From assembly GCF_000472425.1 (NCBI RefSeq), contig NZ_AXAI01000002.1:348748-412747 (forward strand): DNA of 64,000 bases. Reading direction: 5' to 3'. This stretch comes from Bradyrhizobium sp. Tv2a-2. GTDB taxonomy: Bacteria; Pseudomonadota; Alphaproteobacteria; Rhizobiales; Xanthobacteraceae. Shown here one piece after another: positions 42,353-50,891 of this stretch (positions are counted from its first letter, which is position 1; every line of letters starts with the position of its first letter). Made by a program: the position numbers and the translations under genes. Under the pieces are notes generated by a model that was not told where the DNA came from, did no database searches, and saw only the letters and a list, made by a program, of their open reading frames with translations.

Positions 42353-42380
42353 TTGACGTGTTGCCTTTTTGTTCTATATA
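42353..42380 (+). promoter_or_regulatory. LexA-like promoter element, imperfect (box 42360-42374)
   Basis: TTGACG - 16 bases - TATATA, a good sigma70-type promoter, with GTTG-CCTTTTT-GTTC inside. It reads toward the virion gene at 42597 and lies just upstream of the opposite membrane-protein gene. Confidence 0.5.
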
Positions 42381-42596
42381 GTGGTCTCGCGCGTTGGAAG
42401 TAACCAGTGCGTGTATTCCATGTATTGTTCGGAAAGCCAATTTTGGATGGCTAGATCAGGAAATGCCGCTCCGGGTCTTCTTTCCGCTCTACCAGCGCGC
42501 CGCGAGTGATCGCTGGGACAATGTCATAGCCATTTCGCCGCAGCCTCCCACCCGACACATCCGCACAACTCAATCTGAAAGAAGGAGTCACCCACG

Positions 42597-43451
42597 ATGG
42601 GCGGACAATCCACAACCACGCAAACTCAGCAGTCGCAGACCGCACCCTGGCAGGCCGCGCAGCCGATGCTGCAGAATATTCTCGGTCAAATCGGCACCGG
42701 ATTGGGCAACACCGGTCTGACGTCAGCGGAGACCGGCGCGCTCAACACGCTGCAGAACAATGCGGCGCAAGGAAACCCTTACGCCGGGCAGATCGGCGCC
42801 TACGCGCAGTCACTGCTGAATGGGGGTGGGGCCAACGCCCAGGCGCCGAACGTGCAGAGCAATCTGCAAACATTTCAAAATCAGCTCTCGCCCTATGCCA
42901 ACGGCAGCATGGTCGGCAACAATCCAGCGCTTGCCGCGCAGCTTGCTCAGATCCAGACGGATGTCGGAAATTCCGTCAATGGGCAGTTCGCGGCTGCCGG
43001 GCGCGACTTCAGCGGTGCCAACCAGATGACCTATGGCCGTGGCGTCGCTGCCGCCGAGGCGCCGGTGATTGCCGCGCAATATAACCAGGACGTCACCAAT
43101 CAGATCGCAGCAGCGAATGCGCTCTACAACGCCGGCAACACCACTGCGAACACGCTTTCGGGAATGCAGCAGAACTATCTATCTAACCAGGGGCAGGGGA
43201 TAGCTGCGTCCCAGTCCGCACTCGACGCGCAGAACTACGGTGCCAATGCGACGCTTGCCGAGGAGGCGCAGCGCCGCGGGATCCCGGTCCAGGCGTTGGG
43301 CCTGCTGGCGCAGATCGGGGTGCCGATTGCGGGCCTTGGCCAGCAATCCAGTGGCACGACGCAAGGTACGCAGGACGCGTCCGGCCTGCAGCAATTCGAC
43401 ATGCTGGCCAGCGGAATTGGAAGCCTCCTTAGTCCCTTCAAGTTCAAGTAG
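42597..43451 (+). CDS. Virion-associated phage protein, Gln/Ala/Asn-rich
   Basis: 284 residues, preceded by AAGGAG. Long Gln/Ala/Asn-rich helical text (QTAPWQAAQPMLQNILGQIG, PYAGQIGAYAQSLLNGG, AAGRDFSGANQMTYGRG). It resembles the DNA-ejection/internal virion proteins coded after the tail genes of rhizobial podophages; detailed role unknown. Its leader is duplicated at 37811. Confidence 0.6.
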   Translation: MGGQSTTTQTQQSQTAPWQAAQPMLQNILGQIGTGLGNTGLTSAETGALNTLQNNAAQGNPYAGQIGAYAQSLLNGGGANAQAPNVQSNLQTFQNQLSPYANGSMVGNNPALAAQLAQIQTDVGNSVNGQFAAAGRDFSGANQMTYGRGVAAAEAPVIAAQYNQDVTNQIAAANALYNAGNTTANTLSGMQQNYLSNQGQGIAASQSALDAQNYGANATLAEEAQRRGIPVQALGLLAQIGVPIAGLGQQSSGTTQGTQDASGLQQFDMLASGIGSLLSPFKFK

Positions 43452-43586
43452 GGATGTATGTCCTTGGCCCGATGAGGCTGCGCGAGGCGCGTTTGTCTAT
43501 TTGGAACGAGAGTCTCTTGGTGACTCTTATGGTGAGCGCTCGGGCTATCGGCTTACGCGCAAAACTTTTTCGTTGGAGCTGACCCC

Positions 43587-44807
43587 ATGGTCGATGAAGT
43601 GGATCCGGCGCTCACTGGCGCTGCCTTCGATCTTGCCAATGCCGGCTATAGATCGATGCCGGACAAGGAGACGAAGCAGGAAGCGGAGGCTATCGGCGGC
43701 GACAGTGCGTCCTTGCGCCAGGTAGCTGAAGAGCGCGCCGAGTCGCATAACGAAACTGTCGTCCGTAAGTACACCGGGCCGGGCGGAGAGGTCGCGGCTT
43801 CTGACGAAGCGGTGACGCTCGCTCGTGCAGCGAGGGATTATGCCGGCGCTCTCGCGGCGGAGAATCTGATTGCGCAGAACCTGACATCAGAGCAGCTTGC
43901 AGTCGAAGTCGATGCGTTGCGTGCGCAGGCCGCCGCAAACGATCCTGATGCCGCCGACTTCTACGGGTTCGACCCTCCGGAGGCCGTTAGCGAAGCGGTT
44001 GGCCAGGCCGACACCGAGAACGGTGGTTCGCCGAAGAACGCCGCAGCCGATCGCCCGGACGATTTATTGGCGGCGGGACTCGATCCCGAACTCGACAAGG
44101 CCCTGATGCATCCCCAGGTGTTGCAGGCGATCGAACAGAAGGTGGGCGAGGCGGAGCGGTCCCGTCAGAGTTATCGCGAGGGGCTTGAGGCGGCAATGCA
44201 GATCGCTCAATCGAGCTTTCTCAGCCAGTTTCCGGAGTTCGCCGGCATGGCGCCGGAGAACATTCCCGGCGCGCTCGAGCTGATCTCGCGTCAGGATCCG
44301 GGCAAGCTCGCGCGCATTCAGGGGATGGTGGCAACAACGCAGCAATTGTTGGCGCGGCGCGAGCAGGAGAACGGCCGGCAGGCCGAGATCGAGCGGCAGC
44401 ACTTTCTGAAATTTGCCGATGCGGAAGATGCCCGGCTCGAAACCATGTTGAAAGGTGAGCCACAGGAGACGCAACGCGCCGTGCTCACCGAAATCGTGGC
44501 CTCGGCCAAAGAGAGCGGCATTGAGCCCGCTGAGCTCAATCGCCTCTTCAACACAGAGCCCCTGATGCGCAATGCGATCTTCCAGCGCATGATGTACGAT
44601 GCCGGAAAATACCGGCTGATGATGAAGGCGAAGAACGCAGCGCTTGCGAGGCCGGTGCCGCCGGTCCAGAGGCCTGGTATGGCGACGACGCGATCCGAGC
44701 GCGAGCGCGCCGACGTGCGGGCGCTCAGCGCGAAGCTGTCTAGCTCAGGCGATATCAAGGACGCGGTGGCGCTGTATAGGGCTCGCACCTCCGGCAGTCG
44801 CTCTTAA
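43587..44807 (+). CDS. Large acidic helical phage protein
   Basis: 406 residues, acidic and helical (QAEAEAIGGD-like start, QQLLARREQENGRQAEIE, ILIVASAKE-type helices), ending with a disordered Arg-rich region. Size and composition fit a scaffolding or internal virion protein; no motif settles it. Intact. Bases 43452-43586 hold no gene. Confidence 0.5.
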   Translation: MVDEVDPALTGAAFDLANAGYRSMPDKETKQEAEAIGGDSASLRQVAEERAESHNETVVRKYTGPGGEVAASDEAVTLARAARDYAGALAAENLIAQNLTSEQLAVEVDALRAQAAANDPDAADFYGFDPPEAVSEAVGQADTENGGSPKNAAADRPDDLLAAGLDPELDKALMHPQVLQAIEQKVGEAERSRQSYREGLEAAMQIAQSSFLSQFPEFAGMAPENIPGALELISRQDPGKLARIQGMVATTQQLLARREQENGRQAEIERQHFLKFADAEDARLETMLKGEPQETQRAVLTEIVASAKESGIEPAELNRLFNTEPLMRNAIFQRMMYDAGKYRLMMKAKNAALARPVPPVQRPGMATTRSERERADVRALSAKLSSSGDIKDAVALYRARTSGSRS

Positions 44808-44920
44808 GGCGTACTGCCGTCGCAAGGGTGGTTGTTGACCAGACTATTTGACATCCACAATCGTGCGACGATATGAGCTGTTCAGTTCAATCAGAGAGAG
44901 ATTTTTTCAGGTTGCCGCGC

Positions 44921-44949
44921 TTGACTATGTTCTTGTTTTGTTCTAAGCA
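44921..44949 (+). promoter_or_regulatory. SOS-type promoter: TTGACT, LexA box 44929-44943, TAAGCA
   Basis: A 17-base spacer with GTTC-TTGTTTT-GTTC. It drives two candidate partner genes (44989, 45423). Confidence 0.8.
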
Positions 44950-44988
44950 ATCGATGTGTCCCCGCACCAATCGCGAGCAGCGCCTGAA

Positions 44989-45429
44989 ATGAATTTCGCT
45001 CCGTACCAGTGGGCGATCAGCTTCTACCTCGACCTGCTGACCAAGGCAGTATTCGTCAGTTTTCTCGGACTCCTGTTTACCCTTGGCGGCGCGCCGGTCT
45101 TTGATTTCGTGGTCGGGGCGTTCTTCCTCTCCCTGTTCCATTTCGTTTGCCTGTTCCTGGGATGGATCGTCTTGTGTCTGGTGGAGCTGACACGCGTGCA
45201 GCTTACGGACCGGGTCAGATTTCTCGTCACTCTGATCTCCGCCAACGCTCTGTTTGTGCTGAGTATTGCTGCATTCGGGAGTTGGGGCAGCACGCCCAAC
45301 GACGCGATCTCACATTTCCACGGCGGGCTGATGGTCGGATCGATTCTAGCGACCACGAACGTCATACCGATTTTTCTAGCGGCCGCGTGCGGCCGCATCT
45401 TCAAGCGCCAAGTGTCGCCGCAATGTTAA
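44989..45429 (+). CDS. Four-helix membrane protein, candidate immunity
   Basis: 146 residues from ATG 44989; the GTG at 44956 would lie at the expected transcription start, so it is rejected. Hydrophobic segments lie near 8-32, 36-62, 77-98 and 107-130. It stands directly behind a perfect LexA-box promoter and overlaps the next secreted-protein gene by 7 bases. No family recognised. Confidence 0.65.
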   Translation: MNFAPYQWAISFYLDLLTKAVFVSFLGLLFTLGGAPVFDFVVGAFFLSLFHFVCLFLGWIVLCLVELTRVQLTDRVRFLVTLISANALFVLSIAAFGSWGSTPNDAISHFHGGLMVGSILATTNVIPIFLAAACGRIFKRQVSPQC

Positions 45430-45851
45430 GCCGACACTTGTCAGCAGCTCTTTTGCCATTTTGCTTTGCCTTCAGCAGTAGCGCCTTTGCTGGGGACTAT
45501 GTTGTTTCCTATGCAATCGATGCGGGTAGCCTTAATGACACAGGTACGGTCCGGAGCTGCAGATACGGCGAGCTATGCCGGGTCAGCTCGAAGAGTCTCG
45601 ACCTGTCGATATTGATAAGTGTCTATCTGCCGCTCCGCCGCAACCAGAAAGAGCTCAATGTTTCCGTCAGTGGTGGTCGCAGCCGCCCCGACTGTTGCTT
45701 TTTGTCGGACGGCGTCGATTGGCGCTCCTTTACTCTTGAAGAGTCTTTCTTCGAGATCCGCCTCTACGAGGGCCACGCACGCAGGCGCAATGAGTTCCTA
45801 ATCAACTCACCGCTGGGCATTTTGTATCTGCAATTCTCAGATTTGAAGTGA
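45423..45851 (+). CDS. Secreted Cys-containing protein, candidate immunity
   Basis: 142 residues from ATG 45423, overlapping the stop of the membrane protein. Signal peptide core LSAALLPFCFAFSSSAFA, then GDYVVSY; the mature part is beta-rich with four or five cysteines (RSCRYGELCRVS, DCCFLSDG). Family not recognised. Two partners in one operon might protect against two effectors or act together. Bases 45852-45975 hold nothing clear. Confidence 0.65.
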   Translation: MLSRHLSAALLPFCFAFSSSAFAGDYVVSYAIDAGSLNDTGTVRSCRYGELCRVSSKSLDLSILISVYLPLRRNQKELNVSVSGGRSRPDCCFLSDGVDWRSFTLEESFFEIRLYEGHARRRNEFLINSPLGILYLQFSDLK

Positions 45852-45975
45852 ACGGATCATTCTCGCAAGAGCTGCGGGCAAGCCGTTCTGTCAGTCGGAT
45901 CTGGCGCGCGACCGATAGCGTCCACGCTCGGGATCCTGTCTCCAAATCCCGGACATTGAAAGGTGATGATGGAAA

Positions 45976-46476
45976 ATGAGCGAGGTTGAACGAAGTTATC
46001 TTCCACCCTTGAACCCCCGGACGGTTATCACAGAGGCCAATCGCGCAAGAGTGTACGACATCATTCGCGGGCAATTAGCCGATATCATGAACGGCGAACA
46101 ATCTTACTATCCTGATGGTGTCCAAAAGGACATGCAGGAACGCACTGAGAATCTGACGCGATTCATCGGTTCGATAAGGAGTCTGCAAGGTCTGGTAGAC
46201 GATCCATCGAACATCCTTGGAAAGGCGGCCGACGACCTTGATCATTTAGTCAAGCAATTTGGCGAAAGAAACGCTGCGGATGAGCCTCGTGATCCGATCG
46301 AAATGCCGAAGGAGTTTTCGCCGGGAACCATGGCCCGTCGCCTGGGCGTATTTCCCCGCCCGGCCCGCTTGATCCACGACAAAGGCCGGTCTTTCGGAGG
46401 GTATCCGTTCGAGGCTCGATCGGAGCGGAGGATAGGCCTGAGTCGCGGATTCCTCCGCCGATCTTTTTTCCGTTGA
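45976..46476 (+). CDS. Hypothetical protein following the SOS operon, possible effector
   Basis: 166 residues, soluble and charged, without signal peptide (NPRTVITEANRARVYDIIRG, IRSLQGLVDDPSNILGKAAD), ending in an Arg-rich stretch that may have drifted out of frame. No known tag or enzyme motif. It occupies the effector position behind two candidate partners. Alternatively it is an ordinary phage gene. Confidence 0.45.
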   Translation: MSEVERSYLPPLNPRTVITEANRARVYDIIRGQLADIMNGEQSYYPDGVQKDMQERTENLTRFIGSIRSLQGLVDDPSNILGKAADDLDHLVKQFGERNAADEPRDPIEMPKEFSPGTMARRLGVFPRPARLIHDKGRSFGGYPFEARSERRIGLSRGFLRRSFFR

Positions 46477-46533
46477 CCTAGTCTAGTGGCCGGCGAACCC
46501 CGGCCGACCCGCCTTTGAAAAGGAAGCTTCTAC

Positions 46534-46800
46534 ATGTGCAATTGCAATCGCGATTTCATTGACCGCACCGAATCCATCACGGGAAATCTATACGGAGAAC
46601 CGCTCACACCCCAAAGGATGGCCGAAAATTTTGCGCTGTATGGCCTGAAGAAGCGCGCTGCCGCGCTGGAGAGGTTCGACAATGAACTGCACGAAGACAT
46701 CGACTCCGGCGCGCACAACCTGCGGCGGCGCGTGCAGTTGATGGAATTGCGCCGCAAGATGGGCGCGGTCCACGCGGCCTTGCGCAAGGCGAGTCGATGA
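46534..46800 (+). CDS. Small helical phage protein
   Basis: 88 residues starting MCNCNRDFIDRTE, with helical text (MAENFALYGLKKRAAALERF, MELRRKMGAVHAALRKASR). The stop overlaps the next start (ATGA). Unknown function; it looks like part of the phage backbone before the tail-collar gene. Confidence 0.55.
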   Translation: MCNCNRDFIDRTESITGNLYGEPLTPQRMAENFALYGLKKRAAALERFDNELHEDIDSGAHNLRRRVQLMELRRKMGAVHAALRKASR

Positions 46801-47288
46801 CAAATCCGGTGCTGGCCGCGTTGGCGCAGGCCCGGCTGCGGGCTGCGCCGATGTTTGCGCGCTGGTGCGAGCTAAATGGGGCTTCGTTTTGCCCGGCTGC
46901 TCCGCAGACCTTGGCGCGCTTTGTGAAGGACTGTTCGGCGCTTGGAATCGAGCGCCTGTGGCCAGCCGTTCAGGACGTCGCGAAGCTGCACGCCTCGCTT
47001 GGGTTGGCTGATCCCACGCTCGGCGGACCGGCAGCGGACGCAATCGGCGAGATCGCCGCCGTCATGCCACCTCGGTCGTGGCCAGAGGAATACAAGCAGC
47101 GCTTCAAATCGCTGCCCTATGACATTCAGCTTTTCGTCGCCGCGCACGAGATCCGGCGGGAGAAAACATTGCGGCGGGCACAAAACGACGCTGCAGCCAG
47201 CAGGCAGAAACTGGCGGCATCAGAGCAATCCGCCATCAAACTTGCCGAAGGAGCCAAAAATGAAGACAGTGCGCGCGCCGACACTTGA
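46797..47288 (+). CDS. Hypothetical phage protein
   Basis: 163 residues, starting with a helical domain (LAALAQARLRAAPMFARWCE, FCPAAPQTLARFVKDC) and ending in a charged helix. The pattern recalls small DNA- or protein-binding phage factors, but no family is recognised. It overlaps both neighbours, so the three genes at 46534-47475 form one unit. Confidence 0.5.
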   Translation: MTNPVLAALAQARLRAAPMFARWCELNGASFCPAAPQTLARFVKDCSALGIERLWPAVQDVAKLHASLGLADPTLGGPAADAIGEIAAVMPPRSWPEEYKQRFKSLPYDIQLFVAAHEIRREKTLRRAQNDAAASRQKLAASEQSAIKLAEGAKNEDSARADT

Positions 47289-47475
47289 GGAACGTATCCG
47301 GCAGATCCGGACAGAGGTCGAGTCCATCGTCGAGGCGCGCGTTGCGGCAGTTGCGGAGCAAAGCCCTGGCGTTCCCGCGGGCGTTATCCGCAACCTCCTC
47401 ACCGCTCGTGCGCCCGCATGCGCCTGCGCCCAGTATCTCGCGCTCAAGCGGGAGGAGGCAGGAGAGCCGGTGTGA
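47260..47475 (+). CDS. Small phage protein with clustered Cys
   Basis: 71 residues from ATG 47260, with GAAGGAG upstream. A helical start (LEERIRQIRTEVESIVEAR) leads to a PACACAQYLALKREEAG end with closely spaced cysteines. It overlaps the preceding gene by 29 bases. Unknown role. Confidence 0.55.
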   Translation: MKTVRAPTLEERIRQIRTEVESIVEARVAAVAEQSPGVPAGVIRNLLTARAPACACAQYLALKREEAGEPV

Positions 47476-47508
47476 TCTCTGGATAAGCCAAGGCTGATTT
47501 GGTCCGAC

Positions 47509-47534
47509 AGCGATCTCGAACGAGATCGCTTTTT
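47509..47534 (+). terminator. Rho-independent terminator
   Basis: AGCGATCTCG-AA-CGAGATCGCT, a perfect 10-base stem, followed by TTTT. It ends the 46534-47475 unit just before the tail-collar gene. Confidence 0.85.
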
Positions 47535-47552
47535 CATTTCGGGGAAACGAGA

Positions 47553-48542
47553 ATGACGCTCTACAAATGGTCGCAGACGGCATCATCCGACGCGACGGCA
47601 GATCCGACCATCAATTGGGCCGAAGGTCAGGCGCCTTCCAGCATCAACGATTCCGCACGCGCCATGATGGCCGCCACCGCCAAATATCGCGACGATATCT
47701 CCGGAGCCATCGTCACAACGGGCACGTCGACCGCATACACGATCTCATCCTACCAAGTTTTCGATACGCTCGCCCACCTTGGTGGCCAAGTGATCGCGTT
47801 CACGCCACACACGACGAACGGACCAGGTCCGGTCACTCTCAACGTCGACAGCCTCGGCGCCAAACCGCTCCGGTCAGCGCCGAATGTAGAATTGCTGGCG
47901 GGGACCATTATCCAGGGAACGCCTTATGTGGCGATCTATAACAACACTGACGGGGCTTTCTATCTCCAGAGCTTCTATGGAAATCCCTACAACATCCCGC
48001 TTGGCGCGGGGATCGAGTATTGGGGCAGCACGCCGCCGAATAGCAGCTTTGCATTCCCGTTCGGGCAAGCCGTTTCGCGCACTGGCGCAACAGCGCCGCT
48101 GTTCGCGCTATTCGGCACCACTTATGGCGCCGGCGACGGAGCAACCACGTTCAACCTGCCTGACTTGCGTGGGCGCGTCGGGGTTCCGGCTGACAATATG
48201 GGCGGCACGCAAGCCGGTCGCGTCAGTGCAGTGCTCGCTAATGCTCTCGGCTCCGCTGGCGGTGAGGCGCAGCATACGCTGACGGTCAGCGAAATGCCGT
48301 CTCACAATCACTCTGCAAGCTCAGTCGATAATGGCCACAACCATCCCTACACGGCGCCTCAAAATCCGGGGATTGCAACTCCTGGCGGCAGTGCGGGCCC
48401 GGTTGTTCAGGGGAACTTCGGCAGCACTACGGGCGTCGGTTTTGCCAGCATCACGACGACGGTTAACGCCAATGGCGGCAGCGCCGCGCATAACAACGTG
48501 CAACCATCGATCGTCTGCAACTACATAATGCGGATCATCTGA
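47553..48542 (+). CDS. Tail-collar / tail fibre protein 2
   Basis: 329 residues from ATG 47553 (frame open from 47499). The N-terminal part (TLYKWSQTASSDATADPTIN, INDSARAMMAATAKYRDDIS) is the usual anchor of phage fibre proteins. The C-terminal half is a collar domain: YWGSTPPNSSFAFPFGQAVS, LFALFGTTYGAGDGATTFNL, PDLRGRVGVPADNMGG, MPSHNHSAS and the end SIVCNYIMRI. Having two collar proteins suggests alternative receptor binding. Confidence 0.8.
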   Translation: MTLYKWSQTASSDATADPTINWAEGQAPSSINDSARAMMAATAKYRDDISGAIVTTGTSTAYTISSYQVFDTLAHLGGQVIAFTPHTTNGPGPVTLNVDSLGAKPLRSAPNVELLAGTIIQGTPYVAIYNNTDGAFYLQSFYGNPYNIPLGAGIEYWGSTPPNSSFAFPFGQAVSRTGATAPLFALFGTTYGAGDGATTFNLPDLRGRVGVPADNMGGTQAGRVSAVLANALGSAGGEAQHTLTVSEMPSHNHSASSVDNGHNHPYTAPQNPGIATPGGSAGPVVQGNFGSTTGVGFASITTTVNANGGSAAHNNVQPSIVCNYIMRII

Positions 48543-49517
48543 TTAGACGCCGGCAAGAGCGAAGCGGCCCTGATACGCGGATTCGATGGAAGCAGAATCC
48601 TTGGCGGCGAGCTGCTTTGACGAAGCCGCCGCAATCTCTCGCAGATTTGCAACGTTCGTTGTGCCGAAAATGCAAGAGCTGATCTGAGGGACAGATAGCG
48701 CGTATGCCATCGCCGCCTGTGCTGCTGACATTCCCGTAACCGAGGAAAGGGACCGCCTTAGGCGCTCCGATTTAGCTGCGAGGCGTCGGCTAGCTGGCTT
48801 GAGGGCCGCACGAAGCAAGTAATAGGCATCGGCCATACTCTGTAGACGGCCAATTTTGCCGGGGATCAGATGCCCTTGCGCGAGAACATTCCCGACCATC
48901 ACGGCAATGCCAGCGCGGTGAAGCTCCTGAATGATCGGGATGCGGTCTAATTGAGCGACGTTGAAATCGATCAGAGCCACGTCGAAGAGGCCCGGCAGCC
49001 CGGCAATGTGGTGCATCACGTCTTCGGAATGAGTGTTAATGCCGAGCAAGCGGAACATGCCTTGCCGGCGCATCGCGCCAAGACGCCCAATTAGCTCGTC
49101 TGTTATAAAAGCAGGCGTTATCCCATGTAGATAGAAGATATCCACAAAACCGGTGCCGAGGTTCTTGACAGCCTTCCCGCATGCTCGCTCGATGTAATCG
49201 GCACTGTAGTTTGTGCCCCTGCGATCAAACAAACCGCCGCGTACAGTTCCGGCCTTCGTGGAAATGAACAGGCTTGATCGGCCGTGATCGGCAATAAGGT
49301 TTGCCAAGGCTTTCCCTAACCGCGGCTCGGCGCGGTAATTGCAGTAGTTGTGGCCAGTGTCGAAATGATTGATACCGAGCGCGAAAGCCTCATGCACTAG
49401 GCTTATCGCCTTTGCTTCGGAAAAGCGCTCGTTACCCCAAAAGCCCGAGCAGCCAAAACCAATTTCGGAAACGGTCACACCGCGAATCTGCCGATATTTC
49501 ATTGTGAAGGACGCCAC
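48543..49517 (-). CDS. Aldo/keto reductase (cargo gene)
   Basis: 324 residues. AKR fold with the catalytic set visible: Asp in FDTGHNY with the Tyr, Lys in ISTKAG, His in FYLHG; NADPH-binding end with SSCIFGTTNVANLRE. It would reduce an aldehyde or ketone, possibly a sugar. It stands on the opposite strand, tail to tail with the tail-collar gene with no gap, between fibre and lysis genes. Not part of the usual phage set; it may modify a surface sugar, but that is a guess. Confidence 0.8.
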   Translation of the reverse strand: MASFTMKYRQIRGVTVSEIGFGCSGFWGNERFSEAKAISLVHEAFALGINHFDTGHNYCNYRAEPRLGKALANLIADHGRSSLFISTKAGTVRGGLFDRRGTNYSADYIERACGKAVKNLGTGFVDIFYLHGITPAFITDELIGRLGAMRRQGMFRLLGINTHSEDVMHHIAGLPGLFDVALIDFNVAQLDRIPIIQELHRAGIAVMVGNVLAQGHLIPGKIGRLQSMADAYYLLRAALKPASRRLAAKSERLRRSLSSVTGMSAAQAAMAYALSVPQISSCIFGTTNVANLREIAAASSKQLAAKDSASIESAYQGRFALAGV

Positions 49518-49715
49518 TCATTCCAAATTCAGGGTGGCTTCGTAACATTGCTACCTCACCGCGAAAAGATAGATTTCCCGCTTAGGTCGTGTGGGGACAG
49601 TCACTCCCTGTTGATAAGCGGTTGAAAACCGCGCCCGAAAAACAAAAGCGCGAGCTAGCGCTGCTTATAAGATCGGTATCCAAACAGAGATCGGAATGCG
49701 ACCGCCAGATCTTGC

Positions 49716-49950
49716 CTAAACGCCATGCACCGTACTTTCTTCCTCTAATTGCCGAAACCCAGTAGCAGAAATAACGATCTGCAACCAGCCCCGGGATTGG
49801 GCCGTTTTTCGGCGGTCAAATCTATACTCGCCGAGCTCGACTTGCGGATCACCGGCGGGCTTACGGGGCGTCTCGTAAGCCAACAGAACCGGGTTGTGCG
49901 CGTCGGTCTCACACCACGTAAGAGCTCCGTACGCCGAAGATCTGCCGATT
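49716..49950 (-). pseudogene. Possible C-terminal gene remnant
   Basis: In the 490-base stretch between the reductase and the endolysin, the minus strand reads coherent protein text (LAYETPRKPAGDPQVELGEY, ATGFRQLEEESTVHGV), but the upstream part is not convincing. Probably the tail of a lost cargo gene. The rest of 49518-50033 shows nothing. Confidence 0.35.
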
Positions 49951-50033
49951 CGGCAACCAACGACAGCAAGGCGCCTGTGTAAAGCATCCTCGGCCTTCAG
50001 CCGCGGCATTTCATCCCCCCAATCGAGTAATCC

Positions 50034-50738
50034 ATGACCAATATCAACGCCCTTGCTGCGGCGAATGCCGCGCGCTGGAAAAATGCAGGCCTCACGCGAG
50101 ACTTTGGGGCTGTTGCTAGGTGCCTTGTCTCCCCGACCGCCAAATCTCGCTACCAATCCGTGTCTGCCAAGACCGGCGTCCCCTGGGCGATGATTGCCGT
50201 CATCCACGAGCGGGAGTGCTCGCAGGACTGGACGAGGTCGTTGGCGCAGGGGGATCCCTGGAAGCGAACATCAGTGCACGTTCCTGCCGGCCGCGGTCCC
50301 TTTATCTCCTGGGAGGCTGCGGCAATCGATGCGCTCGTCAACTGCGCGCCTTATGCGGCGCGGAATACGGACTGGTCGATCGGTCCGAGCCTGACAAAAC
50401 TCGAGGAATATAACGGTCTCGGCTATGCGGCGCGTGGCCTGCCCTCGCCCTACCTCTGGTCGGGGACCGATCAGTACAAGTCGGGCAAATATGTGCGGGA
50501 TGGCGTGTACGATCCCAGCGCCGTCGACAGCCAACTCGGCTGCGCCGGCTTGCTGAAGGCGATGGCGGCGCTTGATCCGAGTGCAGCATTCGCGACGAAA
50601 AATTCGCTGGATGCGTCGGATGCCTCTTCGCCAGCCCGCCAATCGACGCCAGTTCCTCCCTCGCTCACGAATCCGTCGAAAGGCTCGATCGCCGCGTTCG
50701 TTGTTTCCATTCTCGCGGCCCTGTTCAGAAGGAGATGA
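50034..50738 (+). CDS. Endolysin-type muramidase with C-terminal membrane helix
   Basis: 234 residues. The text (MIAVIHERECSQDW, SLAQGDPWKRTSVHVPAGRG, FISWEAAAIDAL, GRGLPSPYLWSGTDQYKSGKY-like, SQLGCAGLLKAM) is that of a lysozyme-like phage endolysin family of rhizobia, with Glu in HERE as probable catalytic residue. After a Ser/Pro linker a membrane helix (IAAFVVSILAALFRRR) ends the protein. It is followed by holin-type genes, so it cleaves peptidoglycan at lysis. Confidence 0.75.
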   Translation: MTNINALAAANAARWKNAGLTRDFGAVARCLVSPTAKSRYQSVSAKTGVPWAMIAVIHERECSQDWTRSLAQGDPWKRTSVHVPAGRGPFISWEAAAIDALVNCAPYAARNTDWSIGPSLTKLEEYNGLGYAARGLPSPYLWSGTDQYKSGKYVRDGVYDPSAVDSQLGCAGLLKAMAALDPSAAFATKNSLDASDASSPARQSTPVPPSLTNPSKGSIAAFVVSILAALFRRR

Positions 50739-50741
50739 AGT

Positions 50742-50891
50742 ATGTGGACTTTCTTCTATCTTGTCATGTTTGCAGCAGGCTTTGCGGCCTGCTGGTTTTC
50801 CAAGGACAGAGTTGCGCAAGCTCTTAGCGGCGCCGAAGCCTATGCCAAGGCGCTTGAGAGCAAAGCCGCGGCCATGAGGGCTGTGGTCTGA
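50742..50891 (+). CDS. Small membrane protein of lysis cassette
   Basis: 49 residues, with AGGAGATG upstream: one membrane helix (WTFFYLVMFAAGFAACWF) and a charged helical tail. It overlaps the next start (TGATG). Size and place suggest a holin-related or spanin-like helper; unproven. Confidence 0.55.
   Translation: MWTFFYLVMFAAGFAACWFSKDRVAQALSGAEAYAKALESKAAAMRAVV

Noticed and set aside
50765..50790. Perfect inverted repeat with following T-run as a terminator
   Set aside because: It lies inside the coding part of the small membrane protein at 50742, with coupled genes downstream.
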